NCBI RefSeq assembly: GCF_000009765.2
Contig: NC_003155.5
Coordinates: 6,324,001 to 6,388,000 of the forward strand
DNA length: 64,000 nucleotides
Source: Streptomyces avermitilis MA-4680 = NBRC 14893
Lineage (GTDB): Bacteria; Actinomycetota; Actinomycetes; Streptomycetales; Streptomycetaceae
Direction: 5' to 3'
Shown: one piece after another, positions 23,714-31,151 of the stretch
How the letters are laid out: each line of letters begins with the position of its first letter
Numbering within the stretch: the stretch's first letter is position 1
Made by a program: the position numbers and the translations under genes
The notes under the pieces: model-generated
Seen by the model: the letters and a program-made list of their open reading frames with translations, nothing else
Told to the model about the DNA's origin: nothing
The model's database searches: none

Positions 23714-25207
23714 TTGCCGCGCCAACTCCCATTGAAGGGATGTGTCCGTGACGGGGGGCTCCGCTGGCGCAGCACCGCGGCCGTGTTCACCTCCATGGCG
23801 GCACTCGCGGCGACCTCGCTGGTCACGGGGCCCGCCCTCGCCGAACCCGGTGCGGCCTGTGAGCTGAGGCGGACCGGGGCGCACCACTCGGAGGGCGTCG
23901 ACACCTGGAACGCCGCCTATCCGCGACCGACCCGCCCGCTCGACGCGGTGATGGTGTTCCTGTCGTTCCCCGACTCGGCGCCACTGACCGCGCCGAGTGA
24001 GCTGACCGCCGACTACTTCCCGGCCACCAGTCAGTTCTTCGAGCGTGCCTCGTACGGAAGGTTCACCCTGCGCCCGCATGCGCTGCCGGGGTGGATCCGG
24101 ATGCCGCACGCCTCCACGTCGTACGCCATGCGGCGGGACTGGAACGCCGAGCACCGGGCCGCCTATCTGCGGGACGCGCTCTCCGTGGCCGACGGGCAGG
24201 TCGACTTCTCGCGGTACGACGTCGTGTACTTCGTGGCCGACCCGGACGCGCCGGGCGTGGACTCGGACGCGACGAAGGTCGTGAATCTGGACGCGCCGTT
24301 GCGGGCCGACGGCAAGGACATTCGGCGGGTGGTCACGGTCTTCGAGAAGCATCCGCCGGACCATCTCGTCCTCGCCCATGAGACGGGTCATGTCTTCGAC
24401 CTGCCCGACCTCTACCACCGCCCCACCGACGGCAAGGGCGACTGGGACACCTACGTGGGCGACTGGGATTTGATGGGCAGCCAGTTCGGCCTCGCGCCCG
24501 ACCTGTTCGCCTGGCACAAGTGGAGGCTGGGGTGGCTGGATCCGCACCAGGTGGTGTGTGTGCGGAGCCGCGGGAGCACGCGGCTGACGCTGGAGCCGCT
24601 GGGGGTGGGGCCGGCACCGGCTGCCGCGGCGGGGGCGACGCCGACTCCGGAGGTGGCGTCGGCGGCGGCGTCGGCGGCTGGAGTGGAGCCGGTGGTGGGA
24701 GCGAAGCCGGTGGCTGGAGTGGAGCCGGTGGTGGGAGCGAAGCCGGTGGCTGGAGTGGAGCCGGTGGCGGGGAGCGCGAGTCCGGGTGCGGGCCTTCTCG
24801 GTGCGGGCATCAGTTCGGACGCGGTGTCCCACGGCCCGGAGGTGCCGGCGCCCGCCACCGCCTTCGGGGTGGGGCGCGGGACCAAGCTGGCGGTGGTGCG
24901 TACCGGTCCCGACAGCGCGCTCGCCTTCGAGGCGCGCGGTCCGGTGGGCAACGACGGCTCGACCTGTTCGCAGGGCATCCTCGTCTACCGGGTGCGCAGC
25001 GAGGCCGAGTCCGGTGCCGGGCCCGTGCAGGTCGTCGACGCCCACCCGCACTCCGAGTCCTGCTGGGGCGACTCGGTCTACCCGCCGCTCGCGGACGCCC
25101 CGGTGGGCCTCGGCGAGAGCTTCACGGTGCCGGGGGAGGGCGTGAAGGTGGAGGTGGAGGACCGGACGCCGTCCGGGGCGTGGACGGTGCAGATCGCGAC
25201 GGGGTGA
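23714..25207 (+). CDS. secreted M6-type metalloprotease
   Basis: A 497-residue exported zinc protease. The TTG at 23714 is chosen because GGAGG precedes it by five bases; a GTG at 23684 is possible. The signal peptide runs to about residue 44 (ending ALAEPG). The zinc motif HETGH is at 222-226, followed by VFDLPDLY, and the preceding region resembles immune-inhibitor-A/M6 peptidases. A linker at about 300-352 contains two exact 12-residue repeats, GVEPVVGAKPVA, plus a partial third. A beta-rich C-terminal domain follows. The repeats are encoded by 36-bp DNA repeats and probably vary between strains. Confidence 0.78.
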   Translation: MPRQLPLKGCVRDGGLRWRSTAAVFTSMAALAATSLVTGPALAEPGAACELRRTGAHHSEGVDTWNAAYPRPTRPLDAVMVFLSFPDSAPLTAPSELTADYFPATSQFFERASYGRFTLRPHALPGWIRMPHASTSYAMRRDWNAEHRAAYLRDALSVADGQVDFSRYDVVYFVADPDAPGVDSDATKVVNLDAPLRADGKDIRRVVTVFEKHPPDHLVLAHETGHVFDLPDLYHRPTDGKGDWDTYVGDWDLMGSQFGLAPDLFAWHKWRLGWLDPHQVVCVRSRGSTRLTLEPLGVGPAPAAAAGATPTPEVASAAASAAGVEPVVGAKPVAGVEPVVGAKPVAGVEPVAGSASPGAGLLGAGISSDAVSHGPEVPAPATAFGVGRGTKLAVVRTGPDSALAFEARGPVGNDGSTCSQGILVYRVRSEAESGAGPVQVVDAHPHSESCWGDSVYPPLADAPVGLGESFTVPGEGVKVEVEDRTPSGAWTVQIATG

Positions 25208-25258
25208 ACCGCACTCCGCAACACGCGTACAACGCGTGGCGAAGGCGCGCGAAAACAA

Positions 25259-25305
25259 CGATGGCGAGGCCGGTTCGCGTATTCCGCGAACGTGCCTCGC
25301 CATCG
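25259..25305 (-). terminator. terminator of tRNA-Lys copy 3
   Basis: A 12-bp outer stem (25259-25270 with 25294-25305) encloses an inner 7-bp stem GTTCGCG/CGCGAAC. It lies between the protease gene and the convergent tRNA. Confidence 0.8.
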
Positions 25306-25311
25306 CTAGCG

Positions 25312-25385
25312 TGCGCCGCCAGGGACTCGAACCCCGGACCCGCTGATTAAGAGTCAGCTGCTCTAACCAACTGAGCTAGCGGCGC
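25312..25385 (-). tRNA. tRNA-Lys (anticodon CTT), copy 3
   Basis: Identical over 74 nt to the copies at 5205 and 11068. Its first 10 nt overlap the 3' end of the upstream gene, including that gene's stop codon. Confidence 0.98.
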
Positions 25386-26023
25386 CTGCTGACGTCGTAG
25401 ACCTTAGCATCCTGATCGGCGGGAGGAAAAATCGATATCCGTACGGCGGCGGAGGCGGCGGCGCGGGCCGCGCGGACCGCCGCCCAGACCAGGATCTCGG
25501 GGCCGGGAAGCCAGGGGCGGCGGGTGTCGGGGGCCACCAGCCACCGGGATTCGGGGCGGCCGGCGGCACCCTCGCCGAGGTCCGTCCCGAGCGCCGGCAC
25601 GGTCACCGCGTCGCCCGGCCCGTGGCACAGCAGCGGCGGGATTCCGGCACTCCGGCCGGGCCCGGCGGCGCCGCCTGCGCCCCACTCCTCCCAGTCGAGC
25701 AGCGAGGGGAGGCGCTGGGCGGTGCCGGGTGCGGCGAAGAGCAGCATGCGGCACCGGTAGGCGGCGACCGGTCCGGAGCCCGGCCCCTCGTCCCACAGCC
25801 GGTCGAGCATGCGGCGGCCGAAGATCGTGGGTGCGCTGACGACGTCGAAGGCGGTACCGCAGGGCAGGACGACCGGGGCGGTGGGCCGCTCCTCCCAGAG
25901 GGCGAGCGTGCTGCGCGGATACGTTCCCGCCGAGGCGAGCCAGGCGGCTCCCTCCGCGGTGACTCCGGTGACGTCGAAGCGGTCGGGGAGCGGATCGGCT
26001 GCCGGGTGCGGTTCGCTGCTCAT
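25376..26023 (-). CDS. small protein of the Streptomyces primase/polymerase-like family
   Basis: A 215-residue soluble protein starting at ATG 26023. The core reads FDVVSAPTIFGRRMLDRL, GPVAAYRCRMLLFAAPGTAQRL and SRWLVAPDTRRPWLPG. I associate this pattern with short Streptomyces proteins annotated as bifunctional DNA primase/polymerase (AEP-like N-domain). The acidic catalytic triad of true primases is not evident, so activity is doubtful. The last codons and the TAG lie inside the 5' end of tRNA-Lys copy 3, so gene and tRNA must share a transcript or overlap. It shares sequence features with the protein at 34748-35197. Confidence 0.6.
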   Translation of the reverse strand: MSSEPHPAADPLPDRFDVTGVTAEGAAWLASAGTYPRSTLALWEERPTAPVVLPCGTAFDVVSAPTIFGRRMLDRLWDEGPGSGPVAAYRCRMLLFAAPGTAQRLPSLLDWEEWGAGGAAGPGRSAGIPPLLCHGPGDAVTVPALGTDLGEGAAGRPESRWLVAPDTRRPWLPGPEILVWAAVRAARAAASAAVRISIFPPADQDAKVYDVSRRR

Positions 26024-26222
26024 ACCGGTCAGATCTACCGGCAGTGAGCGGTCCGATCCTGAGAGTTGCGCGAATTGGGGACGGGTGGGGGTCAGGTGGG
26101 GTATCTTGCCCACCCGGCATATGCCAAACGGCCATTCGAGTGCCGGGGGCCGGGGGCGGGGGGTCCAGGTGCCGGGTGCCCGGGGCTGGGTGCCGAGGGA
26201 CGGGGCGGGCGCCTCCGGACGT

Positions 26223-26588
26223 TCAGAGCATGTCCGCCGGTCCGTTCCCTTCCCGCCCCCGCAGCAGATCCCGGCCGAACTCCACCATCTTCTTCGCGTA
26301 GTCCTCGGTCCACTCCGCCCGCTCGGCGATGTCCGCCGGTGTGAGCCGGTCGAACCGCCGCGGATCGGCCAGCTGTGCCGCGGCGACCGCCTGGAACTCG
26401 ACCGCCCGGTCGGCCGCCGCGCGGAACGCGTGCGTCAGCTCCGTCGCCCGCGCCAGCAGCGCCCGGGGGTCGTCGATCGACTCCAGGTCGAAGAAGTGCT
26501 CCGGGTCCCCGGCCGCCTCCGTGGGCTCGAAGAGCAGGGGCGCGGGGCGTAGCCGCGGTTCGTTCCGACGCGGCGTGGGCTCCGCCAT
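26223..26588 (-). CDS. conserved-looking hypothetical protein, 121 aa
   Basis: Starts at ATG with GAGGAGGA upstream, so translation is well supported. The protein is hydrophilic and mostly helical in appearance: an N-terminal Pro/Arg stretch, then about 30-75 with ESIDDPRALLARATELTHAFRAAADRAVEF, and a tail with LTPADIAERAEWTEDYAKKMVEFG. No membrane segment, signal or known motif is visible. I cannot assign a function. It lies between the primase-like gene and the helicase operon, in the same direction. Confidence 0.7.
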   Translation of the reverse strand: MAEPTPRRNEPRLRPAPLLFEPTEAAGDPEHFFDLESIDDPRALLARATELTHAFRAAADRAVEFQAVAAAQLADPRRFDRLTPADIAERAEWTEDYAKKMVEFGRDLLRGREGNGPADML

Positions 26589-26747
26589 GTCTTCTCCTCC
26601 TCGTACGATTCAGGGCCCGCCCGGCTGAGAGAGGGCCACCGTCCATTGTCCCTTGGCCGCGCAAGTGGGCCCGGGGAGCGCGACGGGCGCGAACGGGAAC
26701 CCACGGACCACCCCGGCTCGCGCGTCCCCACCCCTTCACCCGACACG

Positions 26748-26770
26748 CCCCGCCCCAGCCCCCGGCGGGG
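26748..26770 (-). terminator. probable terminator of the nuclease-helicase operon
   Basis: A 7-bp stem CCCCGCC/GGCGGGG with a 9-nt loop, seven bases past the stop of the distal micro-ORF. Confidence 0.5.
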
Positions 26771-26776
26771 CACCGG

Positions 26777-26830
26777 TCAGGGCCGCCAGGTCACCCGGTG
26801 TTCGGAGAGGTGGTCCCAGGTGGACATCAT
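26777..26830 (-). CDS. putative 17-aa micro-protein, distal copy
   Basis: Encodes MMSTWDHLSEHRVTWRP after a GGGAGG site. The peptide is identical to that of the copy at 26949-27002, although flanking bases differ. It is Trp- and His-containing, has no membrane segment, and lies just before a hairpin that may end the operon. No function is known to me. Evidence for translation is the exact correspondence of repeat boundaries with RBS and stop. It could also be a non-coding repeat. Confidence 0.45.
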   Translation of the reverse strand: MMSTWDHLSEHRVTWRP

Positions 26831-26948
26831 GGCCTCCCATCCATCCGGGGCTGTATTCATCGGCCGCCTCCGGCGGCGTGCCGGACTCCGTCCGGCGGTT
26901 GGGCGGTGTGGCGCCTGGCGCTTGCCGGTCCGGCGCGGGCGCGCTTCG

Positions 26949-27002
26949 TCAGGGCCGCCAGGTCACCCGGTGTTCGGAGAGGTGGTCCCAGGTGGACATC
27001 AT
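26949..27002 (-). CDS. putative 17-aa micro-protein, coupled to helicase
   Basis: Encodes the same MMSTWDHLSEHRVTWRP. Its first ATG overlaps the helicase stop (ATGA), and GGGAGG lies within the last helicase codons. This is the same coupling style used at the two other junctions of the operon. It may be a helicase accessory peptide, a regulatory peptide, or the remnant of a longer gene. Confidence 0.5.
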   Translation of the reverse strand: MMSTWDHLSEHRVTWRP

Positions 27003-28318
27003 CGCCTCCCAGCCATCAGGAACTTCACCGTCACTCCCAGCTGTACCGGCTCCGTCGAGGGGTGGTCGTCCAGGAGTTCCGGCAGGCCCGCCCGGCAGAC
27101 CACGATGCACGCGTGCCGGTGCCGGGAGGCCAGGACGCACAGTCGGCCCGTCTCCAGGTGGAACGCCGTCGCGTCCGGGCGGCCCGACAGCGGGTGCAGG
27201 ATCACCGTCACGTCGAACTCCCTCCCCTGGAGCCGGTTCGCCGTGTCCACGGTGACGTCCGCGACGCCGAGGTCGGCCAGCGCCGTGCGGACGGCCGCCG
27301 CCTGGTCCCGGTGGGCCGTGCCGACGGCGATCCGGTCGGGGGTCAGCGGCACCGGACGCGCCGACCGCTCCGACACCGCCGCCCCGCCCCGGTCCAGCAG
27401 CCGTCGTACGACCTGGGCGACCGCCCGTACCGCCTCGGGGTCCGTACGCGGCGTGTGCCGGGCCGGCAGCTCGAGGAGCCCCCAGCCCGACTCCGCCGCC
27501 TCGTCGATCACCCGGTCGGGACCCGAGCCGTCCGATGCCACGCCGAAGGCCAGCCGCCGGTCGCCGTGGTCCGTGCCGCTGCGGAACGGTGTGTACGGGT
27601 AGAACGCCGCCGAGACCAACGGCGCGGCGGACGCCGGCAGCCGCCAGGAAACCGGCAGCCGGTGCTGCGGCAGCTCCGGGTTGTGGGCGAGCAGCGTCGT
27701 CACGGCGGAGGCGGACGGGTCGTACGACAGGCCCGCCCACTGCTCCGAGCCGACGATCGCGAACGGGTCGAGCTGCCCCGGGTCGCCCACGAACAGCGCC
27801 CGCTCGAACAGGCCCGCCACGGCCAGCAGCGCGTCCGAGCGCATCTGGTACGCCTCGTCGACGATCGCGTGCCGCCACGGCTCGACGTCCTTGACGTGCG
27901 CCCACTTCGCGGCCGTCGAGACGACGACGTCCAGCCCCGCGAGATCGCCCGCCTTGGTCGACTTGCGCACGTTCGCAAGGTCGTCCAGCGCCTTGTCGTA
28001 CGGGTCCGGGTCGCTGCTGTGCAGCCGTCCGACCGGCAGCTCGGAGTCCTTCTCGGCGAGCCGCAGCACCAGGTCGTCGACCTGGGCGTTGGTCTGCGCG
28101 ATGACCATCAGCGGGCGCCCCGCGGACGCCAGTTCGAGCGCGGCCCGCACGACGAGCGTCGACTTGCCGGCCCCCGGCGGGGAGTCCACGACGACACCGC
28201 GGTGCGTGCCGTGCAGCGTGTCGCGCAGAATCGCGTCGGTGGCACGGGTGGCCGCGGCTCCCGGATCGAAGCCGCCGCCCGGCTCCCGCGCGGCCCCCGA
28301 ATCGAACGCGGTGGTCAC
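26999..28318 (-). CDS. superfamily 1 DNA/RNA helicase (Upf1/Dna2-like)
   Basis: A 439-residue compact SF1 helicase. Motif I is SPPGAGKST at 46-54, motif Ia includes IAQTNAQVDDLV, motif II is VDEAYQM at 153-159, and motif III is VGDPGQLDP. Motif IV includes SWRLP, motif V is TANRLQGREFDVTVI, and motif VI is LASRHRHACIVV. The spread of motifs and lack of large insertions fit the Upf1-like SF1B group. The GTG start overlaps the upstream stop (GTGA). It is the third gene of the nuclease operon, so DNA end processing or repair is likely. Confidence 0.88.
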   Translation of the reverse strand: MTTAFDSGAAREPGGGFDPGAAATRATDAILRDTLHGTHRGVVVDSPPGAGKSTLVVRAALELASAGRPLMVIAQTNAQVDDLVLRLAEKDSELPVGRLHSSDPDPYDKALDDLANVRKSTKAGDLAGLDVVVSTAAKWAHVKDVEPWRHAIVDEAYQMRSDALLAVAGLFERALFVGDPGQLDPFAIVGSEQWAGLSYDPSASAVTTLLAHNPELPQHRLPVSWRLPASAAPLVSAAFYPYTPFRSGTDHGDRRLAFGVASDGSGPDRVIDEAAESGWGLLELPARHTPRTDPEAVRAVAQVVRRLLDRGGAAVSERSARPVPLTPDRIAVGTAHRDQAAAVRTALADLGVADVTVDTANRLQGREFDVTVILHPLSGRPDATAFHLETGRLCVLASRHRHACIVVCRAGLPELLDDHPSTEPVQLGVTVKFLMAGRR

Positions 28319-29910
28319 AGAACGTCCTCCTCGGTCACCGGGTCCGGCAGCGGTACGGCCTCGGGGTCACCCGGCGGTCCGCCGTGCGTCCACGGTGTCG
28401 CCTCCGGATCGGGCAGCTTCGCGCCACCCCGCTGCTCGTGCTCGAAGAGCGTGAAGCAGAGGCGGTCGCCCTTCTCGGGGACGGACCCGGCCTCCGGCTC
28501 CTTGCCGCGCCCCATCTTGTCGACGATCCGCAGCACGACGAGGGTGCCGTCGTCCTCGTATCCGACGAACTCGGCGGCCTGCGGCTTCCCGCCGAGCGGG
28601 CGGAAGACCTTCGTACGCTCCCCGAGGTGCGGCCGGTCCTCCGTGCGCACGGTGACCAACGGGCGCGGGCTCGGGCGCTTGCCCTCGCTGTACGCCATGA
28701 CGACATCCGTGACCTCCCCCGCGAAGGCCTCGCCCGCCAGCCGCCGGCCGGCCATGACCAGCGGGTCGTCGAGGGCTTCCTGGGCGTCCAGCCGGGCCTG
28801 TTCGCGCTCGCGCGTGGCCAGTTTGTTCGCCGCGGTGACCGCGTCGTCGCGGCGCGGCTGCGGCGGCTCCCCGGCGGTCACCCGGTCCCGGTGTCCGGTG
28901 AACGACCAGCGGTCGCGGGTCCACCGGTCGTCGACGTGCGCGCCCTCGGGCAGCGCCCGCAGCAGGTCGAGGCCGCGCCACACCGCGTCCCAGGTGGGCC
29001 GGGTGAGGCCGGCGACGAGGGCGCGGATCTCCCGCTCGGCGGAGGTGAGTTCACCGAGCCGGTCGTCGGCCTCCAGGCCGTCCTCGGCGGCGGCCAGCCG
29101 CGTCCGCGCACGGTCGTAGCGCTCGATGGCCGGGGCGAGCAGCTTGTTGTCGAACGCGGGGTCGGTGGCGGGTCCGGCGGGCGGGCACAGGAGCTGGCCG
29201 CCGGAGTCCCGCTGGAGTTCGGCCCGCAGCGCGGCCGTCGCGCCCGACTCCCCGGCGGGCGGCTCGATCCAGGCCAGCAGCGCGCCCAGATGCTGGTCCT
29301 CCAGGCTGCTCTGCCCGGTCGCCCAGTGCCGTCCCAGCACCTCGGTGAGGGCGAGGAGCAGGGAGGAGCCGGGCACCCGGGCCCGCTCCCCGAAGTGCGT
29401 GAGCCAGCGGCCCAGCAGCGGTACGCGTGGCGGCGCGGGGTGCGGGGCCTCCGGCTCCTGCTCGGCGGTGCGGCGGAAGCGCATGGAGCGGCCCAGGAGT
29501 CGTACGAACTCGACGCCCGCGCGGCTCGGCACGATCAACTGCGGTGCGTCCGCGCACAGTTCGACCTCGACCTTGACTCGCTTGCCGGTCTCCGGGTCGG
29601 TCTCGCTGCGCTCGGCGGCCTCGACGACGTCGGCGTACCCGTCGAGGTACGGCAGGACGATGTCCGCCAGCTCGGCGAGGAACGCGAACCGCAGGTCACG
29701 GTCGCGCGGCTGCGGTACGACGAGCAGCCGCGGCGCGTGCCGGTCGGTGCCGACGAGCGCCCCGAGCGGGGCCCCGGCCTCACCGGCGGTGGTCAGTGGC
29801 ACGAACACCAGGGGGTGTTCGGACAGGTGCCGGTGCCGGACCGTGGCAGCGGGCTGGGCGCGGCCGGTCTGCGCGGCCTCCAGCCGGGCGAGGGCGGAGA
29901 TCAGCGACAC
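28315..29910 (-). CDS. unknown protein between nuclease and helicase, 531 aa
   Basis: The GTG at 29910 has GGAGGG upstream and overlaps the nuclease stop by 10 bp; the stop overlaps the helicase start. No catalytic motif is recognised. The N-terminal third has an alpha/beta pattern (PRLLVVPQPRDRDLRFAFL). The middle is helical, with Arg/Glu-rich heptads around 300-420. The C-terminal part (about 440-500) has alternating strands, AEFVGYEDDGTLVVLRIVD and GDRLCFTLFEHE, suggesting a small beta-barrel like the one between nuclease and helicase in Dna2/Upf1 proteins. That comparison is inference. The tight coupling implies a fixed ratio with its neighbours. Confidence 0.75.
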   Translation of the reverse strand: MSLISALARLEAAQTGRAQPAATVRHRHLSEHPLVFVPLTTAGEAGAPLGALVGTDRHAPRLLVVPQPRDRDLRFAFLAELADIVLPYLDGYADVVEAAERSETDPETGKRVKVEVELCADAPQLIVPSRAGVEFVRLLGRSMRFRRTAEQEPEAPHPAPPRVPLLGRWLTHFGERARVPGSSLLLALTEVLGRHWATGQSSLEDQHLGALLAWIEPPAGESGATAALRAELQRDSGGQLLCPPAGPATDPAFDNKLLAPAIERYDRARTRLAAAEDGLEADDRLGELTSAEREIRALVAGLTRPTWDAVWRGLDLLRALPEGAHVDDRWTRDRWSFTGHRDRVTAGEPPQPRRDDAVTAANKLATREREQARLDAQEALDDPLVMAGRRLAGEAFAGEVTDVVMAYSEGKRPSPRPLVTVRTEDRPHLGERTKVFRPLGGKPQAAEFVGYEDDGTLVVLRIVDKMGRGKEPEAGSVPEKGDRLCFTLFEHEQRGGAKLPDPEATPWTHGGPPGDPEAVPLPDPVTEEDVL

Positions 29911-31151
29911 GGGGCGCCCTCCGGCCGCTCGGCGCCGAGGCCCTCGGCTCCCGCGTACCCGGTACCGGGCCCGGTCGCTGTCGGCCCTGCGGCGTCCAGT
30001 GCCTCGGCCCGCAGCCGAGCGGCCCTGCGCAGGGCCGCCACCGCCGGGTCGTCCGGGTCCCCGGCCGTGCCGTGGGCCGCGGCCAGTACGTCGTCGACCG
30101 TCGCCAGGCCGCCCAGCTCGGCCCGCAGCGACCGCCCCAGGGAGGTCACCGCGCCCTCGGCGCGCGCGTGGTCGCGGCAGTGGAAGGCCAGCTCGCAGGC
30201 GGCGAGGCACTCGGGCGCGTATGCCGCCGGGACCGACTCCACGGCGGCCGTCAGCTCTCCGCGCGGCAGGTCGGGCGCGAAGCACGTGCCCTCGGGGAGG
30301 GCGTCGGCGATCTCCTCGACGCGCGTGAGCCGGGTCAGCTGGCGGCGGGTGACCGAGCGCTGCTTGCGGATGTCGACGGCGGAGGCGGTCGGCAGGTTGG
30401 AGAAGTCCTTCGGGCAGACCAGCAGGACGCGGTGGCGGACCGGGGGCGCGGGATCGAGGCGCGCGGCGACGTCCTCCAGCGCCAGCACGTACACCGCGGA
30501 CTGCCGGGCGGCCGCCCCCACCTTCGCGGGGTCCGCCGAACCGTCCAGCACGGGGAACGACTTGATCTCCACGACCGTCCAGCTGCCGTCCGGGTGCACG
30601 ACCACCGCGTCCGGCTCCAGGAAGGCGGGCGAGCCCGCGACATCGAGGGCCAGCATGGGGTGGTCGAGGAGCGTCCAGGCGCCGGCCCCGGTCGCCTCGC
30701 GCAGGGCGAGCGCCGTACGGGCCGCGCGGCCCTCGGGGCCGCCGGCCGTGAGATCGGGCACGAGCGAGTCGGTGGGCGGCTCGGCACCGGGGTCCAGCTT
30801 CTCGTGCACGAGCCGCAGCAGCTCCGCGCCGCCGTCCGCCTTGACCCGGGCCTCGAACGCGTTGCCCCGCATGAAGGCGAACTGCGACTGGCCGAACGCG
30901 GACGGCGAACCGAGCGCGTCCGCCAGCACCGCCTTGTTCACGCCCGCGCCGTCCAGGAGCGCACGTCTGCTGCACCCGGGATTCGCGGCGAGCGCGGCGA
31001 GAGCGCGCGCGTCCAGCGCCTTGGGCGGTACGGAGGGTCCGCGCAGCTCAGCGAGCCGCTGCCGGAGCGCCGTCCCCCGCGTCCGCGGGAGTGGCACCGG
31101 GCTCGGCTCCCGGACCGTGGCGGGATACGCGCTGTCGGGGAATTCGCTCAC
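29901..31151 (-). CDS. PD-(D/E)XK nuclease with Cas4/AddB-type Fe-S cysteines
   Basis: A 416-residue protein when started at GTG 31151. Alternatives are TTG 31181 and GTG 31097, the last with GGGAG upstream. The nuclease core shows Glu100 in GNAFEARV, Asp181 in LEPDAVVV, Glu195-x-Lys197 in VVEIKSF and the QxxxY motif QSAVY at 217-221. Cys60 before the core and Cys315, Cys319, Cys325 after it (CLAACELAFHC) form the four-cysteine pattern of Cas4, AddB and Dna2, which bind a 4Fe-4S cluster. It heads a coupled three-gene operon with a helicase. Its 5' end overlaps the PAP2 gene tail by about 100 bp. Confidence 0.82.
   Translation of the reverse strand: MSEFPDSAYPATVREPSPVPLPRTRGTALRQRLAELRGPSVPPKALDARALAALAANPGCSRRALLDGAGVNKAVLADALGSPSAFGQSQFAFMRGNAFEARVKADGGAELLRLVHEKLDPGAEPPTDSLVPDLTAGGPEGRAARTALALREATGAGAWTLLDHPMLALDVAGSPAFLEPDAVVVHPDGSWTVVEIKSFPVLDGSADPAKVGAAARQSAVYVLALEDVAARLDPAPPVRHRVLLVCPKDFSNLPTASAVDIRKQRSVTRRQLTRLTRVEEIADALPEGTCFAPDLPRGELTAAVESVPAAYAPECLAACELAFHCRDHARAEGAVTSLGRSLRAELGGLATVDDVLAAAHGTAGDPDDPAVAALRRAARLRAEALDAAGPTATGPGTGYAGAEGLGAERPEGAPCR

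Larger units (their letters stand above)
26776..27017. repeat. about 70-bp direct repeat, two copies 172 bp apart
   Basis: Copy 1 begins at 26776 and copy 2 at 26948. Each is about 70 bp and they differ at two or three positions. On the minus strand each copy begins just before a GGGAGG ribosome-binding site and ends just after a TGA stop, so the duplicated unit equals one complete micro-ORF. The spacer between them (about 26850-26947) is unrelated and rich in CCGG motifs. Confidence 0.9.

Noticed and set aside
26776..27017. att sites or target-site duplication of a small mobile element
   Set aside because: The 70-bp repeats enclose about 100 bp without genes or terminal inverted repeats, and the repeat edges match RBS and stop rather than an integration core.
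26949..27905. 318-codon minus-strand frame ending with the micro-protein sequence
   Set aside because: Upstream of the micro-ORF it overlaps the helicase in another frame and is low-complexity Gly/Ala/Arg. Only the last 17 codons after the RBS are considered real.
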